From assembly GCF_036967205.1 (NCBI RefSeq), contig NZ_CP146022.1:5580001-5644000 (forward strand): a stretch of 64,000 nucleotides of DNA, given 5' to 3'. A model generated the notes under the pieces. It was not told where the DNA came from and made no database searches. It saw nothing but the letters and a program-made list of their open reading frames with translations. The first letter of the stretch is position 1, and every line of letters begins with the position of its first letter. A program made the position numbers and the translations under genes. Of this stretch, positions 49,114 to 58,762 are shown piece by piece. Source of the stretch: Streptomyces sp. Q6. GTDB taxonomy: Bacteria > Actinomycetota > Actinomycetes > Streptomycetales > Streptomycetaceae.

Positions 49114-49953
49114 ATGGGTTCGACCATCTGCCCGAGCCGTGCCACCACTCCTGACCTGGAGTGGAGCGTGCTGAGCGCGGCCAAGACCGTCCCTATTCGG
49201 GCGGCGGGCGGACCGGATCGTCGTCTATCCTCCGATTCGAGTGGGACCTCACTGGGTCTCATGCCGTCGTTGGAGGAGGTGGGTCCGGTCACAGGGACCG
49301 ACGCAGGGACCGAACATGGCCAGGCGGACGAGCGCCCGGAGCCGGCGGAGAGCACTGCCGAGCGCAACGCCCGCTTCGAGCGGGACGCGCTGGAGTTCCT
49401 CGACCAGATGTACTCCGCGGCGCTGCGCATGACGCGCAACCCCGCGGACGCGGAGGACCTGGTGCAGGAGACGTACGCCAAGGCGTACGCGTCGTTCCAC
49501 CAGTTCCGCGAGGGCACCAACCTCAAGGCGTGGCTGTACCGGATTCTGACGAACACCTTCATCAACTCGTACCGCAAGAAGCAGCGCGAGCCCCAGCGCA
49601 GTGCGGCCGAGGAGATCGAGGACTGGCAGCTGGCGCGCGCCGAGTCGCACATGTCGACCGGTCTGCGCTCCGCCGAGTCGCAGGCGCTCGACCACCTGCC
49701 CGACTCGGACGTGAAGTCGGCGCTCCAGGCGATCCCGGAGGAGTTCCGCATCGCCGTCTATCTCGCCGACGTAGAGGGCTTTGCGTACAAGGAGATCGCG
49801 GACATCATGGGGACACCCATCGGGACAGTGATGTCCCGGCTCCACCGGGGCCGTCGCCAGCTGCGGGGCATGCTGGAGGACTACGCCCGTGACCGCGGGC
49901 TCGTCCCGGCCGGCGCCGGAGAGTCGAACGAAGCGAAAGGCTCGGGCTCATGA
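49114..49953 (+). CDS. sigR: SigR, ECF sigma factor for thiol-oxidative stress (long form SigR' from 49114, short form from 49279)
   Basis: ATG 49114 has AGGAAG nine bases upstream and gives 279 residues. GTG 49279 gives 224 residues beginning [10 protein letters not shown]. The difference of 55 residues equals the SigR' extension described in S. coelicolor, where the long, unstable form is made from the induced promoter. Region 2 ([37 protein letters not shown]) and region 4 ([26 protein letters not shown]) are complete. A possible second promoter with TATCCT near 49226 would serve the short form. rsrA follows with a four-base overlap. Confidence 0.95.
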   Translation: MGSTICPSRATTPDLEWSVLSAAKTVPIRAAGGPDRRLSSDSSGTSLGLMPSLEEVGPVTGTDAGTEHGQADERPEPAESTAERNARFERDALEFLDQMYSAALRMTRNPADAEDLVQETYAKAYASFHQFREGTNLKAWLYRILTNTFINSYRKKQREPQRSAAEEIEDWQLARAESHMSTGLRSAESQALDHLPDSDVKSALQAIPEEFRIAVYLADVEGFAYKEIADIMGTPIGTVMSRLHRGRRQLRGMLEDYARDRGLVPAGAGESNEAKGSGS

Positions 49954-50246
49954 GCTGCGGAGAGCCGCACGAGACGGACTGCAGTGAGGTCCTCGACCAT
50001 CTCTATGAGTACCTCGACCACGAGATGCCGGACCCGGACTGCACCAAGTTCGAGGTGCACTTCGAGGAGTGCTCCCCGTGCCTGGAGAAGTACGGCCTGG
50101 AGCAGGCCGTGAAGAAGCTGGTCAAGCGGTGCTGCGGCTCGGACGACGTGCCCAGCGATCTGCGGGCCAAGGTCATGGGGCGGATCGAAGTGATCCGGTC
50201 CGGGCAGGTCGCCCCCGACGACGGCATGGGGAACTCCCTCACCTGA
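49950..50246 (+). CDS. rsrA: RsrA, zinc-containing redox anti-sigma factor of SigR
   Basis: 98 residues, ATGA overlap with sigR. The zinc/redox residues known from S. coelicolor RsrA are present at the same positions: Cys11, His37, Cys41 and Cys44 (HxxxCxxC), along with Cys3, Cys31, Cys61 and Cys62. Disulfide stress expels zinc, releases SigR, and SigR then raises its own operon and mycothiol-linked genes. The mrx1 promoter at 13.3 kb fits that regulon. Confidence 0.96.
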   Translation: MSCGEPHETDCSEVLDHLYEYLDHEMPDPDCTKFEVHFEECSPCLEKYGLEQAVKKLVKRCCGSDDVPSDLRAKVMGRIEVIRSGQVAPDDGMGNSLT

Positions 50247-50431
50247 CGCAACTTCAGCGGCGGGGGCGGGAGTTCGGCCCCACCGGCTCCCGCGGCCCGT
50301 TCGTCACTTCGTTCACCCGATCGTGCTAATCCGGGGCCCCGCTGCCCCGGTATTCCGCACGATGCGGCCCGCGTGTCTCTCCCCGCGTCCTATTCTCCGT
50401 GAACTGAACGCCACGGAGAGGGAGTTGAGGC

Positions 50432-51766
50432 ATGCGGTCGGTTCCGCCGGTGGCCCGCGCCTATGTGCTCCTGGCCGTCGGCGCCGCCCTCGTCTGCGCC
50501 GCGCCCGCGGTCACGTCCGCCACCTCCTGGCCCGCCGTCGGGCTGCTCGCCTGCCTGTACGCGGGGTGCGAGCAGGTCGGACGCTGCCGGATCATCGGGC
50601 GCCGGGCGCCCCAGGGCATGGGGACCTTCTTCCCCGTACTCCTCGCAGGAGCGTTTCTGCTGCCGCCGTCGGCCGCGGCGCTCGTCGCCGTGCCCGGCGC
50701 GCTGCTCACCCACGTCGAACAGCGGCCGGCCGGGCTGCGCCGGATCTGGCGGGCCGCCCGGCTCGCCCTCGCGCTCTGGGCCTCGGCGCGGCTCTTCGGC
50801 GCGCTCGGCGGCCCCGAGGCGGTGTCCGCGCCGCACTTCCCGTACGCGCTGGTGCCCGCTGCCGCCGCCGTCCTCGCCTTCTGCGCCGTCCTCACCGTCC
50901 TCGACTGCGGCATCCTCGCCACCGCCGAGCGGGTCTCCGTCCGCGGCGCGTGGCCCGGTCTCCTCCTGCGCTCCCTCGGCCCGGTCGCCGTGCACGGCCT
51001 GGCCGGACTGGTGATGGCGGTGCTGTGGGCGAGCCCGTACGGCCCGGCCGCCGCGCTGCTCGTGCTGCTCCCCATGTACATCTCCTGCTGGGTCTTCGCC
51101 CAGTACCAGCGCGAGCGCGCCGCCCACCAGGCGACCATCCGCGCCCTGGTGCAGGCCGTCGACATCAAGGACGGCTACACGCGCGGGCACAGCGAGCGGG
51201 TCGGCCAGGCGTCGATGATGATCGCCCGTGAACTGGGCATGGACGACGAGCGGGTCGAAGTCCTGCGGTTCGCCGGAATCCTGCACGACGTGGGCAAACT
51301 CGGCGTCCCCACCCGGCTGTTGCGCAAGGACGGGCCGCTCACCCCCGAGGAGCGCGAGATCATCCAGCTGCACCCCGAGTACGGGCACGAGATGGTGCGC
51401 GGCATCGGGTTCCTGGGCGAGGCGCGGTCGGCGATCCTCCACCACCACGAGCGCCTCGACGGCAGCGGATACCCGTACGGGCTCGCCGGGCAGCAGATCC
51501 CCGAGTGCGCCCGGGTGGTCGCGGTGGCCGACGCGTTCGACGCCATGACCTCGACCCGTACGTACTCGCGGGCGCGGCCGGTGCCGGTCGCCCTCGCGGA
51601 GCTGGAGCGGTGCTCGGGGTCCCAGTTCGATCCGGTGATGGTGGAGGCGCTGGTCCAGGTGTTGCGGCGGGAGGGGTGGCATCCCGTGGTGACGGCCGAC
51701 GAGACGGCGGCGCTGCCCACGCCCCGTGCGGAGGGCGTGCCGGTGCCGGGGGCGGCGTCCCGGTGA
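50432..51766 (+). CDS. HD-GYP domain membrane protein, putative cyclic-di-GMP phosphodiesterase
   Basis: 444 residues from ATG 50432, GGAGAGGGAG upstream. About five to seven membrane helices fill the first 215 residues. The C-terminal domain has HSERVG, HDVGKLG, HHHERLDGSGYPYGL and ADAFDAMTS, so the GYP motif and all metal ligands are intact. Such enzymes hydrolyse cyclic di-nucleotides. Its stop overlaps the next gene's GTG, so both are translated together. Separated from rsrA by 185 bp. Confidence 0.9.
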   Translation: MRSVPPVARAYVLLAVGAALVCAAPAVTSATSWPAVGLLACLYAGCEQVGRCRIIGRRAPQGMGTFFPVLLAGAFLLPPSAAALVAVPGALLTHVEQRPAGLRRIWRAARLALALWASARLFGALGGPEAVSAPHFPYALVPAAAAVLAFCAVLTVLDCGILATAERVSVRGAWPGLLLRSLGPVAVHGLAGLVMAVLWASPYGPAAALLVLLPMYISCWVFAQYQRERAAHQATIRALVQAVDIKDGYTRGHSERVGQASMMIARELGMDDERVEVLRFAGILHDVGKLGVPTRLLRKDGPLTPEEREIIQLHPEYGHEMVRGIGFLGEARSAILHHHERLDGSGYPYGLAGQQIPECARVVAVADAFDAMTSTRTYSRARPVPVALAELERCSGSQFDPVMVEALVQVLRREGWHPVVTADETAALPTPRAEGVPVPGAASR

Positions 51767-53042
51767 CGGGGGCGGTGTCCATGGCGGTGCCCCGGGCGCC
51801 ACGGGTGCCCCTGTTCGTCGTCGGGGTGTACGCCGTCGCCTGTGCCGTCACCGTCGTCGCGCTCGGTGAGACCCTCTGGCGCGGGGTCGACGACCGGGGC
51901 GTCGCGCTCGCCTTCGGAGTGCTCGTCGCCGTGGGGAGCTGGCGCGCCGGGGCGGCGGCGGGGACCGGGAGCCCGCGCCGCTGGGCGCCGCGGGCGCCCT
52001 CGCGTACGCGCTGCTCGGCTCGGTGGCGGGACAGCCCACGCACCACGGCGTGGGGCAGGTCGTGACCGTCGCCGTCGCCGGGGCGCTCGTCGGCTGCGTC
52101 CCGCACGTCGCGCGCGGCACGGGGCCCACGCTCGACCACATGGCGCGACGGGTGCTGACCGTGGGGTTCGCGGCCGTGTGCTTCCAACCGCTCTACAACC
52201 AGGGCAAGTTGGAGGAGTGGTTCGGCGACGGCGCGTACTACGCGCTGCTCATCGCCGGACTGCTCGTGCTGACCGCGCTCTGCGACGGGGTGCTCGCCGC
52301 GGCCATGGCGCACGCCAGGACCCGGTGGCCGTTCGGCCCGCTGCTCCGCGACGAGCTGCGGGCCATGCTCGGGATCGGCTCCGCCGTGTGCGCCACGGGC
52401 GCCGTGATGGCGCTCGCCGCGGCCGTCGCCGGGCTGTGGGCGCTGCCCGTCATCAGCCTGCCGCTGCTCCTCACCCAGCTCGCCTTCCGGCGCTACGCGG
52501 CGGTGAAGGCCACGTACCGCCAGACCATCACCTCGCTGGCCCGCGCCACCGAGATCGCCGGATACACCCCGCACGGGCACGCCCTGCGGGTCGCGGCGCT
52601 CAGCCGGGCCGTCGGGCGCGAGCTGGGACTCTCCGAACCCGACCTGACCGTCCTGGAGTACGCGGCCCTGATGCACGACATCGGACAGCTGTCCCTGCTC
52701 GACCCCGTCGCCGAAGGGGCCACCGCCGCCCTGCCCACCGCCCAGCAGCGGCGGATAGCGCTGCTCGGCGGCGCCGTCGTCCGGCAGACGGGGGTGGACG
52801 CCCAGGTCGCCGTGGTCGTCGAGCGGCAGGCCGATCCGTACCGGGACCAGCCGCTGTCCGCGCGGATTGTGCGGACAGCGAACGCGTACGACGAGATGGC
52901 GAGGGAACAGGGCCCTCAGGGACCGCTCACGGCCCTGGAGCGACTGCGTCTGGCCACCGGCCGCGACTACCAGCCGGAGGTCGTCGAAGCGCTGGCCAGA
53001 GTGGTCGCCCACCCGGGTCTGCGCCTAGGGTCGGCTGGGTAA
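51763..53042 (+). CDS. Membrane protein with degenerate HD domain, partner of the HD-GYP protein (one frameshift near 51961)
   Basis: GTG 51763 overlaps the previous stop (GTGA). The first about 66 residues (VPLFVVGVYAVACAVTVVAL...) are one or two membrane helices. The sequenced frame then turns to nonsense and stops at 52065, while the protein resumes in another frame (DREPAPLGAAGALAYALLGS) and continues to 53042. One extra G in the run at 51960-51963 restores about 426 residues. The HD part has HGHALRVAAL and MHDIGQL but lacks the HHHE and GYP motifs, so it is probably inactive and regulatory. Same overall plan as its upstream neighbour. Confidence 0.83.
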
Positions 53043-53150
53043 CCCATGGGTAATGAGCGGGCGTCCGACCGTACGTGGTTGGATGCGAAGAAGCCCACAA
53101 AAGAGGCGCGCCCCGGGGGTGCGGGCCTCGAGTATCGGCAGGCAGGAATC

Positions 53151-54131
53151 GTGAGGATCTTCGGCAAGGGACGGCACCGGCCCTCCGCCTCGTGGCGGCA
53201 GGCCACAGACCGCGCGTTCACGCTGATCGGCGACGGTCGGTACGAGGACGCGGGGGCGCTGCTGACCCGTGCCGCCGACCTGGAGCCCTGGCTCTCCGAG
53301 TCCTGGTTCAACCTCGCGCTGCTGCACAAGTTCCGGCACGACTGGGAGCAGGCGCGCACCGCGGGACTGCGGGCCGTCGCGCTGCTCGACCGGGAGGCCG
53401 GCGCCCCGGACTGGTGGAACGTCGGGATCGCCGCCACCGCGCTCCAGGACTGGCCGCTCGCGCGACGGGCCTGGCAGGCGTACGGGCTGAAGGTGCCGGG
53501 CGGCGCCGCGGCCGCCGGTGAGCCGACCGGGATGGACCTGGGCAGCGCCGCGGTCCGCCTCTCGCCGGAGGGCGAGGCCGAGGTCGTGTGGGGGCGCAGG
53601 CTCGACCCCGCGCGCATCGAGGTCCTGTCGATCCCGCTGCCGTCGTCGGGACGGCGCTGGGGCGAGGTCGTCCTGCACGACGGCGTGCCGCACGGCGAGC
53701 GGACGACCGCGGCGGGCCACTCGTTCCCCGTGTTCGACGAGATCGAGCTGTGGGCGCCGTCGCCGGTGCCGACGTGGGTCGTCCTGCTCGAAGCCGCCAC
53801 GGAGGCCGACCGGGACGCGCTGGAGCGGCTGGCCGCCGACGCCGGGTTCGCGGCGGAGGACTGGTCGTCGTCGGTGCGGCTGCTGTGCCGGATGTGCTCG
53901 GAGTCACGGATGCCGTCCGACGAGGGGGACGGCGAGCACCTCGATCCGCACGACCACAGCGAGCCGGGGCACCCCGGGCCGCTGGGGCACGTGACGGACG
54001 GGCAGCTGTGGGTGCCGGAGCGTGAATGCGGGGTGGCCGCGCCGGCTTCGCTGGTGCGCGGGCTGCTGGACGGCTGGGTCGCGGATTCGCCCGACTCCCG
54101 GGACTGGCGGGATCTTGAAGAGGTGTGCTGA
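53151..54131 (+). CDS. TPR-containing protein, unknown function
   Basis: 326 residues from GTG 53151, which has AGGAA just upstream; a longer reading from 53046 is unlikely. It begins VRIFGKGRHRPSASWRQATD, then two TPR-like helix pairs (AFTLIGDGRYEDAGALLTRA, LSESWFNLALLHKF), then a mixed domain (VWGRRLDPARIEVLSIPLPS) and a Cys-containing C-terminal part (LLCRMCSESRMPSDEG). It resembles a conserved Streptomyces protein, but I cannot assign a role. Encoded after the HD pair with a 108-bp gap. Confidence 0.72.
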   Translation: MRIFGKGRHRPSASWRQATDRAFTLIGDGRYEDAGALLTRAADLEPWLSESWFNLALLHKFRHDWEQARTAGLRAVALLDREAGAPDWWNVGIAATALQDWPLARRAWQAYGLKVPGGAAAAGEPTGMDLGSAAVRLSPEGEAEVVWGRRLDPARIEVLSIPLPSSGRRWGEVVLHDGVPHGERTTAAGHSFPVFDEIELWAPSPVPTWVVLLEAATEADRDALERLAADAGFAAEDWSSSVRLLCRMCSESRMPSDEGDGEHLDPHDHSEPGHPGPLGHVTDGQLWVPERECGVAAPASLVRGLLDGWVADSPDSRDWRDLEEVC

Positions 54132-54277
54132 CGCGCGTGATCGACCGCGTGTTCGTCGTGGCTGGTCGCGCCCCGCGGCGGAGCCCCTGAGGGACCCGGT
54201 CCCGCGCCCGGGCGGCGCCGATCTCCCCGTACCCTGGTAGGTATCACCCCGTTTCCCTAGGAAGGCTTGCGTCCGTC

Positions 54278-54928
54278 ATGGCCCAGCAGGACACCGATCA
54301 GCAGCACGGCGGCGTGCTCCCCGTCGACGACGAGGGCTTCGTCGTCGACACCGAGGACTGCGAGGCGCGCGAGGCGGCCTACCGGGAGCGCGGGACGTCG
54401 CGGCCGATCACCGTCGTCGGGAACCCGGTCCTGCACAAGGAGTGCAAGGACGTGACCGAGTTCGACGCCGAGCTCGCGCAGCTGGTCGACGACATGTTCG
54501 CCAGCCAGCGCACCGCCGAGGGCGTGGGCCTCGCCGCCAACCAGATCGGCGTCGACCGCAAGGTCTTCGTCTACGACTGCCCGGACGACGAGGGCGTGCG
54601 CCACACCGGCGTCGTCTGCAACCCGGTCCTCCAGGAGCTGCCCGCGGACCGCCGCCGCCTCGACGACTCGAACGAGGGCTGCCTGTCCGTGCCGACGGCG
54701 TACGCCGAACTCGCCCGCCCCGACTACGCGGTGGTCACCGGGCAGGACGAGAAGGGCAACGCGATCACCGTGCGCGGCACCGGCTACTTCGCGCGCTGCC
54801 TCCAGCACGAGACGGACCACCTGTACGGGTACCTGTACATCGACCGGCTCTCGAAGCGGGACCGGAAGAACGCGCTGAAGCAGATGGAGGAAGGGACCCC
54901 GCGCTACGAGGTGGTCCCCAACAGCTGA
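54278..54928 (+). CDS. def: Peptide deformylase
   Basis: 216 residues from ATG 54278. The three motifs are intact: [17 protein letters not shown] and QHETDHL, giving one Cys and two His metal ligands plus catalytic Glu. The family removes the formyl group from nascent proteins. The first about 40 residues ([20 protein letters not shown]) form an acidic extension beyond bacterial standard length. Upstream TAGGTA (about 54237) may be a -10 box. The hairpin at 54954 ends transcription. Confidence 0.93.
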   Translation: MAQQDTDQQHGGVLPVDDEGFVVDTEDCEAREAAYRERGTSRPITVVGNPVLHKECKDVTEFDAELAQLVDDMFASQRTAEGVGLAANQIGVDRKVFVYDCPDDEGVRHTGVVCNPVLQELPADRRRLDDSNEGCLSVPTAYAELARPDYAVVTGQDEKGNAITVRGTGYFARCLQHETDHLYGYLYIDRLSKRDRKNALKQMEEGTPRYEVVPNS

Positions 54929-55229
54929 GCCCAGCCTGCTGGTTGAGCGCCGAGCGGCGCCTGGTGCGGAAGTTTCCGGCCAGGCGCCGCTTCGTCGTAT
55001 GCCCCCGCGCGGCCTCGTACGCCCGCATGTGCGAACAGGATCGGCCGTCAGAGATCCATATTCAGTCACGTAAGGGGACGAATCTGGTGTCCAGGGGTAG
55101 TGAGGGGAGCAAATCCGTTCCCAGAACGGTCAGTTGTAGTGCTGAATAGAAAGCGCGGGGATACGCAACGGCGCGCGCCCGGCACCGCGGGAGGGGCGTA
55201 CGCCACCAGGCGGCAGAGAGGGGTTTTTC
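54929..55229. other. Gene-free region between def and eizA
   Basis: 301 bases. The first part has a terminator hairpin (54954-54990). The A/T-richer segment 55040-55165 probably holds the eizA promoter: several A/T patches occur, but I cannot pick a convincing -35/-10 pair. I see no ORF with a ribosome site in it. Confidence 0.7.
54954..54990 (+). terminator. def terminator
   Basis: Perfect 11-bp stem GCGGCGCCTGG / CCAGGCGCCGC with a 15-base loop that can fold further (CGGAA/TTCCG), followed by TTCGTCGT. Confidence 0.8.
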
Positions 55230-56315
55230 GTGCCTGCTTATCCACAGACAGCGGTCCCACCGGCACTGGCGCTACCGGTGATCGAGGACGCGTTTCCTCG
55301 CAATCTGCACCCGTATTGGCCAAAGCTCCAGGAGAAGACGCGCTCCTGGCTGCTCGAAAAGCGGTTGATGCCCGCCGACAAGGTGGAGAAATATGCCGAT
55401 GGTCTGTGCTACACGGACCTGATGGCGGGCTACTACATTGGTGCCCCCAACGATGTGCTGGCCGCGATCTGCGACTACAGCGCGTGGTTCTTCGTCTGGG
55501 ACGACCGCCACGACCGCGATGTGATCCACCGCAGGACGGCGAGCTGGCGGCGGCTCGCCGTCCAGCTGCATGCGGCCACGGAAGCCCCGGAGCTGCACCT
55601 GGACCACAAGGACCCCGTCGTCGCGGGGTTCGCGGACAGTGTCGAGCGGCTCTACGGCTCCCTCGGCCGGTCCTGGAACGCCCGGTTCGCGCGCCACTTC
55701 CACGTGGTGATCGACGCGTACGACCAGGAGTTCCGGAATCGGATGACGGGTACGGTGCCGACGGTCGATGAGTACATAGCCCTGCGCAGGAACACCTTCG
55801 CGCACTGGATATGGCTCGATCTCCTGGAGCCGACCGCACAGCATGAACTCCCTTCATGGGTGCGGAAAAACGAGGCATTCGCCCGCGCGGGGCTCGCCTG
55901 CCAGGATTTCTCCGCCTGGTACAACGACCTGTGCTCGCTCCCCAAGGAACTCGCGGGAGAGGAATTGCACAATCTCGGGATAAGTCTCATCAAGCACGAG
56001 AAGATTTCTCTCCGAGAAGCCATCGAGGAAGTCCGGCGAAGGGTCGAGGGAACCATTCAGGATTTCCTCGTCGCGGAGGTCGAGGTGGAGCGGCTCGCGG
56101 TCGCCACGGAGAATGTCGGACCGCACGGAGTGGAACTCGCGACGGCCATCAGGTCGTGCATCGGAAATATGCGGAACTGGTTCAGTTCCGTGTACTGGTT
56201 CCACCACGAATCCGGCCGGTACGCGGTGGACAGCTGGGACGACCGGGCCACACCGCCCTACGTCTGTGACGAACAGCCCGACCAACAGCCCGATCAGGTG
56301 GGTGAGTGCGCATGA
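55230..56315 (+). CDS. eizA: Epi-isozizaene synthase (sesquiterpene cyclase)
   Basis: 361 residues, the same length as the S. coelicolor enzyme by memory. Magnesium motif DDRHD in WFFVWDDRHDRDVIH and the NSE triad NDLCSLPKE are present, as is the opening LHPYWPKLQEKTRSWLLEKR. It cyclizes farnesyl diphosphate to epi-isozizaene, the precursor of the antibiotic albaflavenone. AGAGGGG precedes GTG 55230. The cytochrome P450 follows with a four-base overlap, so the pair is one operon as in S. coelicolor. Confidence 0.93.
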   Translation: MPAYPQTAVPPALALPVIEDAFPRNLHPYWPKLQEKTRSWLLEKRLMPADKVEKYADGLCYTDLMAGYYIGAPNDVLAAICDYSAWFFVWDDRHDRDVIHRRTASWRRLAVQLHAATEAPELHLDHKDPVVAGFADSVERLYGSLGRSWNARFARHFHVVIDAYDQEFRNRMTGTVPTVDEYIALRRNTFAHWIWLDLLEPTAQHELPSWVRKNEAFARAGLACQDFSAWYNDLCSLPKELAGEELHNLGISLIKHEKISLREAIEEVRRRVEGTIQDFLVAEVEVERLAVATENVGPHGVELATAIRSCIGNMRNWFSSVYWFHHESGRYAVDSWDDRATPPYVCDEQPDQQPDQVGECA

Positions 56316-57699
56316 CCGTCGAATCGACTCTGCCGGCTCCGGCCGCGGGTCCGGGCCCCGAGCAGCAGCCGCCGCCCGCCCCGGCGGCGCGCCGCTCCTC
56401 GGGCACGCCTGGAACCTGCTGCGCGACCCGCTCGGTTTCCTGTCCGGGCTGCGCGACGGCGGCGACGTCGTGCGGCTGAAGCTCGGCCCCAGGACGGCGT
56501 ACGCGGTATGCGACCCGGAGCTGGTCGCGACGGTCCTCAAGAGCCCGGACTTCCTGGTCGGCGGGCCCCTGTGGGAGACCATGGGCGTCCTGCTCGGCAA
56601 GGGCGTGGCGACCAGCAACGGGCCGCTGCACCGGCGTCAGCGGCGGGCGATCCAGCCCGCGTTCAGGATGGACCGGATCCACGAGTACGCGACGGTGATG
56701 GAGGAGGAGGCGCGCGCGATGGCCGCGCGCTGGAGCGACGGCCTGACCGTCGACATCACCGCCGAGGTGTTCCGCACGGCGACCCGGATCGTGGCGCGTT
56801 CCGTGCTCCAGGTCGACTCGATCGACGAGCGGGCCGACCGGCTCAGCGCGGCCCTGCACACGGTCTTCGAGGGGCTGTACCGGCGGATGATCCTCTCCTT
56901 CGGGCCGCTCTACCGGGTGCCGTCGCCCGCCAATCGGCGATTCGACAGGGCGCTGGCCGATTTGCATCGCCTGGTCGACGAGATCATCGCGGAACGACGG
57001 GCAGAGGCCGCTTCGGGAACGAATCCGGACGACCTGCTCGCGGCATTGCTCGCGGACCGGGACGAGAATGATGAACCCGTCCACGAACAGGAGGTGCACG
57101 ACCAGGTCGTGTCCCTCGTCGTGGCCGGTGCGGAGAATGTGGCGAAGACGCTGACATGGGCCTTCCAGCTTCTCGCCGAACACCCGGAGCACGAAATTCG
57201 GTTGAGCGCTGAACTGGAATCCGTCACGGGTGGCCGGCCGGTCGCTTTCGGTGACCTCAAAGAACTCGCATATATGCGCAATCTCATCACCGAGTCCATG
57301 CGGATACGGCCCGCCGTTTGGATATTGACGCGGCTCGCCGCCGTCGATACGACGCTCGGTGGGTATCGCATTCCGGCCGGGGCCGACATCCTCTACAGCC
57401 CGCTGGCCATGCAGCGCGACCCGCGCGTGTTCCGCGACCCGCTGGTGTTCGACCCCGACCGCTGGCTGCCCGAGCGCGCCGCGGACGTCACGCGGACGGC
57501 GCACGCGCCGTTCAGTGTCGGCAACCGCAAGTGCCCGGGCGACCACTTCAGCATGGCCGAACTGGCGCTGATCCTGGGCACGGTGGTGGCCAAGTGGCGC
57601 CTGGTGCCGACGGCGGAGACCGACGGCACGGCCAGGATCGGCATCACCTTGCAGCCGCGGCGGGCGCTGCTCAAGGTCGAGGCCAAGCAGGCCGTCTGA
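56312..57699 (+). CDS. CYP170-type cytochrome P450, epi-isozizaene oxidase (one frameshift near 56380)
   Basis: ATG 56312 overlaps the eizA stop (ATGA) and begins MTVES, as CYP170A1 does. This frame soon leaves coding, while the P450 continues in another frame from GGAPLLGHAWNLLRDP to 57699. One extra C in the run 56379-56382 (or 56356-56359) restores about 463 residues. An unshifted start at GTG 56302 is possible but gives an unrelated N-terminus. P450 landmarks: I-helix GAENVAKTLTWAFQ, ESMRIRPA, and the heme loop FSVGNRKCPGDHF with the ligand Cys. The I-helix lacks the usual acid-Thr pair (AENVA), as CYP170A1 does in part. It oxidizes epi-isozizaene in two steps to albaflavenone. Confidence 0.88.
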
Positions 57700-57706
57700 C
57701 GCCGGG

Positions 57707-58669
57707 TCAGGCGACGGACCGGACCCGGAAAGTCCTCCTGAAGGCGTTGGGGGTCGTCCCCAGCGCCTTCATGAACTGATGGCGCATCGCCGCCGCGTTC
57801 CCGAACCCGGCGCGGTAGGCGATCGCGTCCACCGTCTCGTCGGTGCCCTCCAGCAACTCCTGCGCGAACAGCACCCGTTGGCGCAGCAGCCAGCGGTACG
57901 GGGTCGTGCCCGTCTCCTGCTGGAAGCGGCGGGCGAAGGTGCGCGGCGACATGTGCGCCCGCGCCGCCAGCTCCTCCACCGTCACCGCCTCGTCCAGGTG
58001 CCGCTCCATCCAGGCGAGCACCCCGCCCACGGTGTCGCAGCGCGTCGCGGGCAACGGCCGCTCCACGTACTGGGCCTGGCCGCCGTCGCGGTGCGGCGGC
58101 ACCACCATGCGCCGCGCGATCGCGTTGGCCACCTCGGCGCCGTGCTCCGTGCGCACGATGTGCAGGCAGGCGTCGATGCCGGCGGCCGTGCCCGCGGAGG
58201 TGATCACCGGGCCCTCGTCCACGTACAGCACGTCGGGGTCGACCCGGGTGCGCGGGAAGCGGACGGCGAGTTCGCGCGCGTACCGCCAGTGCACCGCGCA
58301 CCGGCGCCCGTCGAGCAGCCCGGCCTCGCCGAGGACGAACACGCCCGAGCAGACGCTGAGGACGCGCGCGCCCCGGTCGACCGCGCGGTGCAGCGCGGCG
58401 AGCAGCTCCGGCGGGTAGGCGTGCGTGGGCCCGCCGGCCGCCGGTATCGCGATGAGGTCGGCCTCCTCCAGGCGCTCGATGCCGTACGGGGTGGAGATCG
58501 TCATGCCGGGGACGTGCGTCGACAGGTTCGGCCCTTCGACGGAGACCGCCGCGAAGTCGTACACGGGCAGCCCCGCGTCGCTCCGGTCGAGGCCGAACAC
58601 CTCGCAGACCACGCCGAGTTCGAAGGGGTGCACACCGTCGAGCAGCACTGCGGCCACGTTTTTCAGCAT
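57707..58669 (-). CDS. nrdS: AraC-type regulator with DJ-1/PfpI domain, NrdS-like
   Basis: 320 residues from ATG 58669. The N-terminal DJ-1/PfpI-like sensor domain (VAAVLLDGVHPFELGVVCEV, nucleophile-elbow-like LSVCSGVFVLGEAG) precedes an AraC double HTH (EELAARAHMSPRTFARRF, AIAYRAGFGNAAAMRHQF). In S. coelicolor the gene after nrdAB is nrdS, an AraC-like protein of the nrdABS operon, so position and type agree. Here a 406-bp gap with a small gene on the opposite strand and a terminator separates it from nrdB. Its stop is 7 bp from the convergent P450 stop. Confidence 0.75.
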   Translation of the reverse strand: MLKNVAAVLLDGVHPFELGVVCEVFGLDRSDAGLPVYDFAAVSVEGPNLSTHVPGMTISTPYGIERLEEADLIAIPAAGGPTHAYPPELLAALHRAVDRGARVLSVCSGVFVLGEAGLLDGRRCAVHWRYARELAVRFPRTRVDPDVLYVDEGPVITSAGTAAGIDACLHIVRTEHGAEVANAIARRMVVPPHRDGGQAQYVERPLPATRCDTVGGVLAWMERHLDEAVTVEELAARAHMSPRTFARRFQQETGTTPYRWLLRQRVLFAQELLEGTDETVDAIAYRAGFGNAAAMRHQFMKALGTTPNAFRRTFRVRSVA

Positions 58670-58762
58670 GTCTGCCAGTGTGCCGCAGAGTTGGCAGCAA
58701 TTCGAGGGTCACTGACAGTCCTGCCACTGCCGCGCGGTGCCGTCCGGCGCGACAGTAGAGGC
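58670..58762. promoter_or_regulatory. Half-site cluster in the nrdS upstream region
   Basis: TGCCA/TGGCA-type half-sites recur in about 60 bases: CTGCCAGTG, GTTGGCAGC, CACTGACAG and CCTGCCACTG. The spacing suits an AraC-family operator and serves both nrdS and the small divergent gene. Confidence 0.5.

Noticed and set aside
54929-55229. Search for a small gene or clear promoter before eizA
   Set aside because: No frame with a start signal and no convincing -35/-10 pair; only the def terminator is solid.
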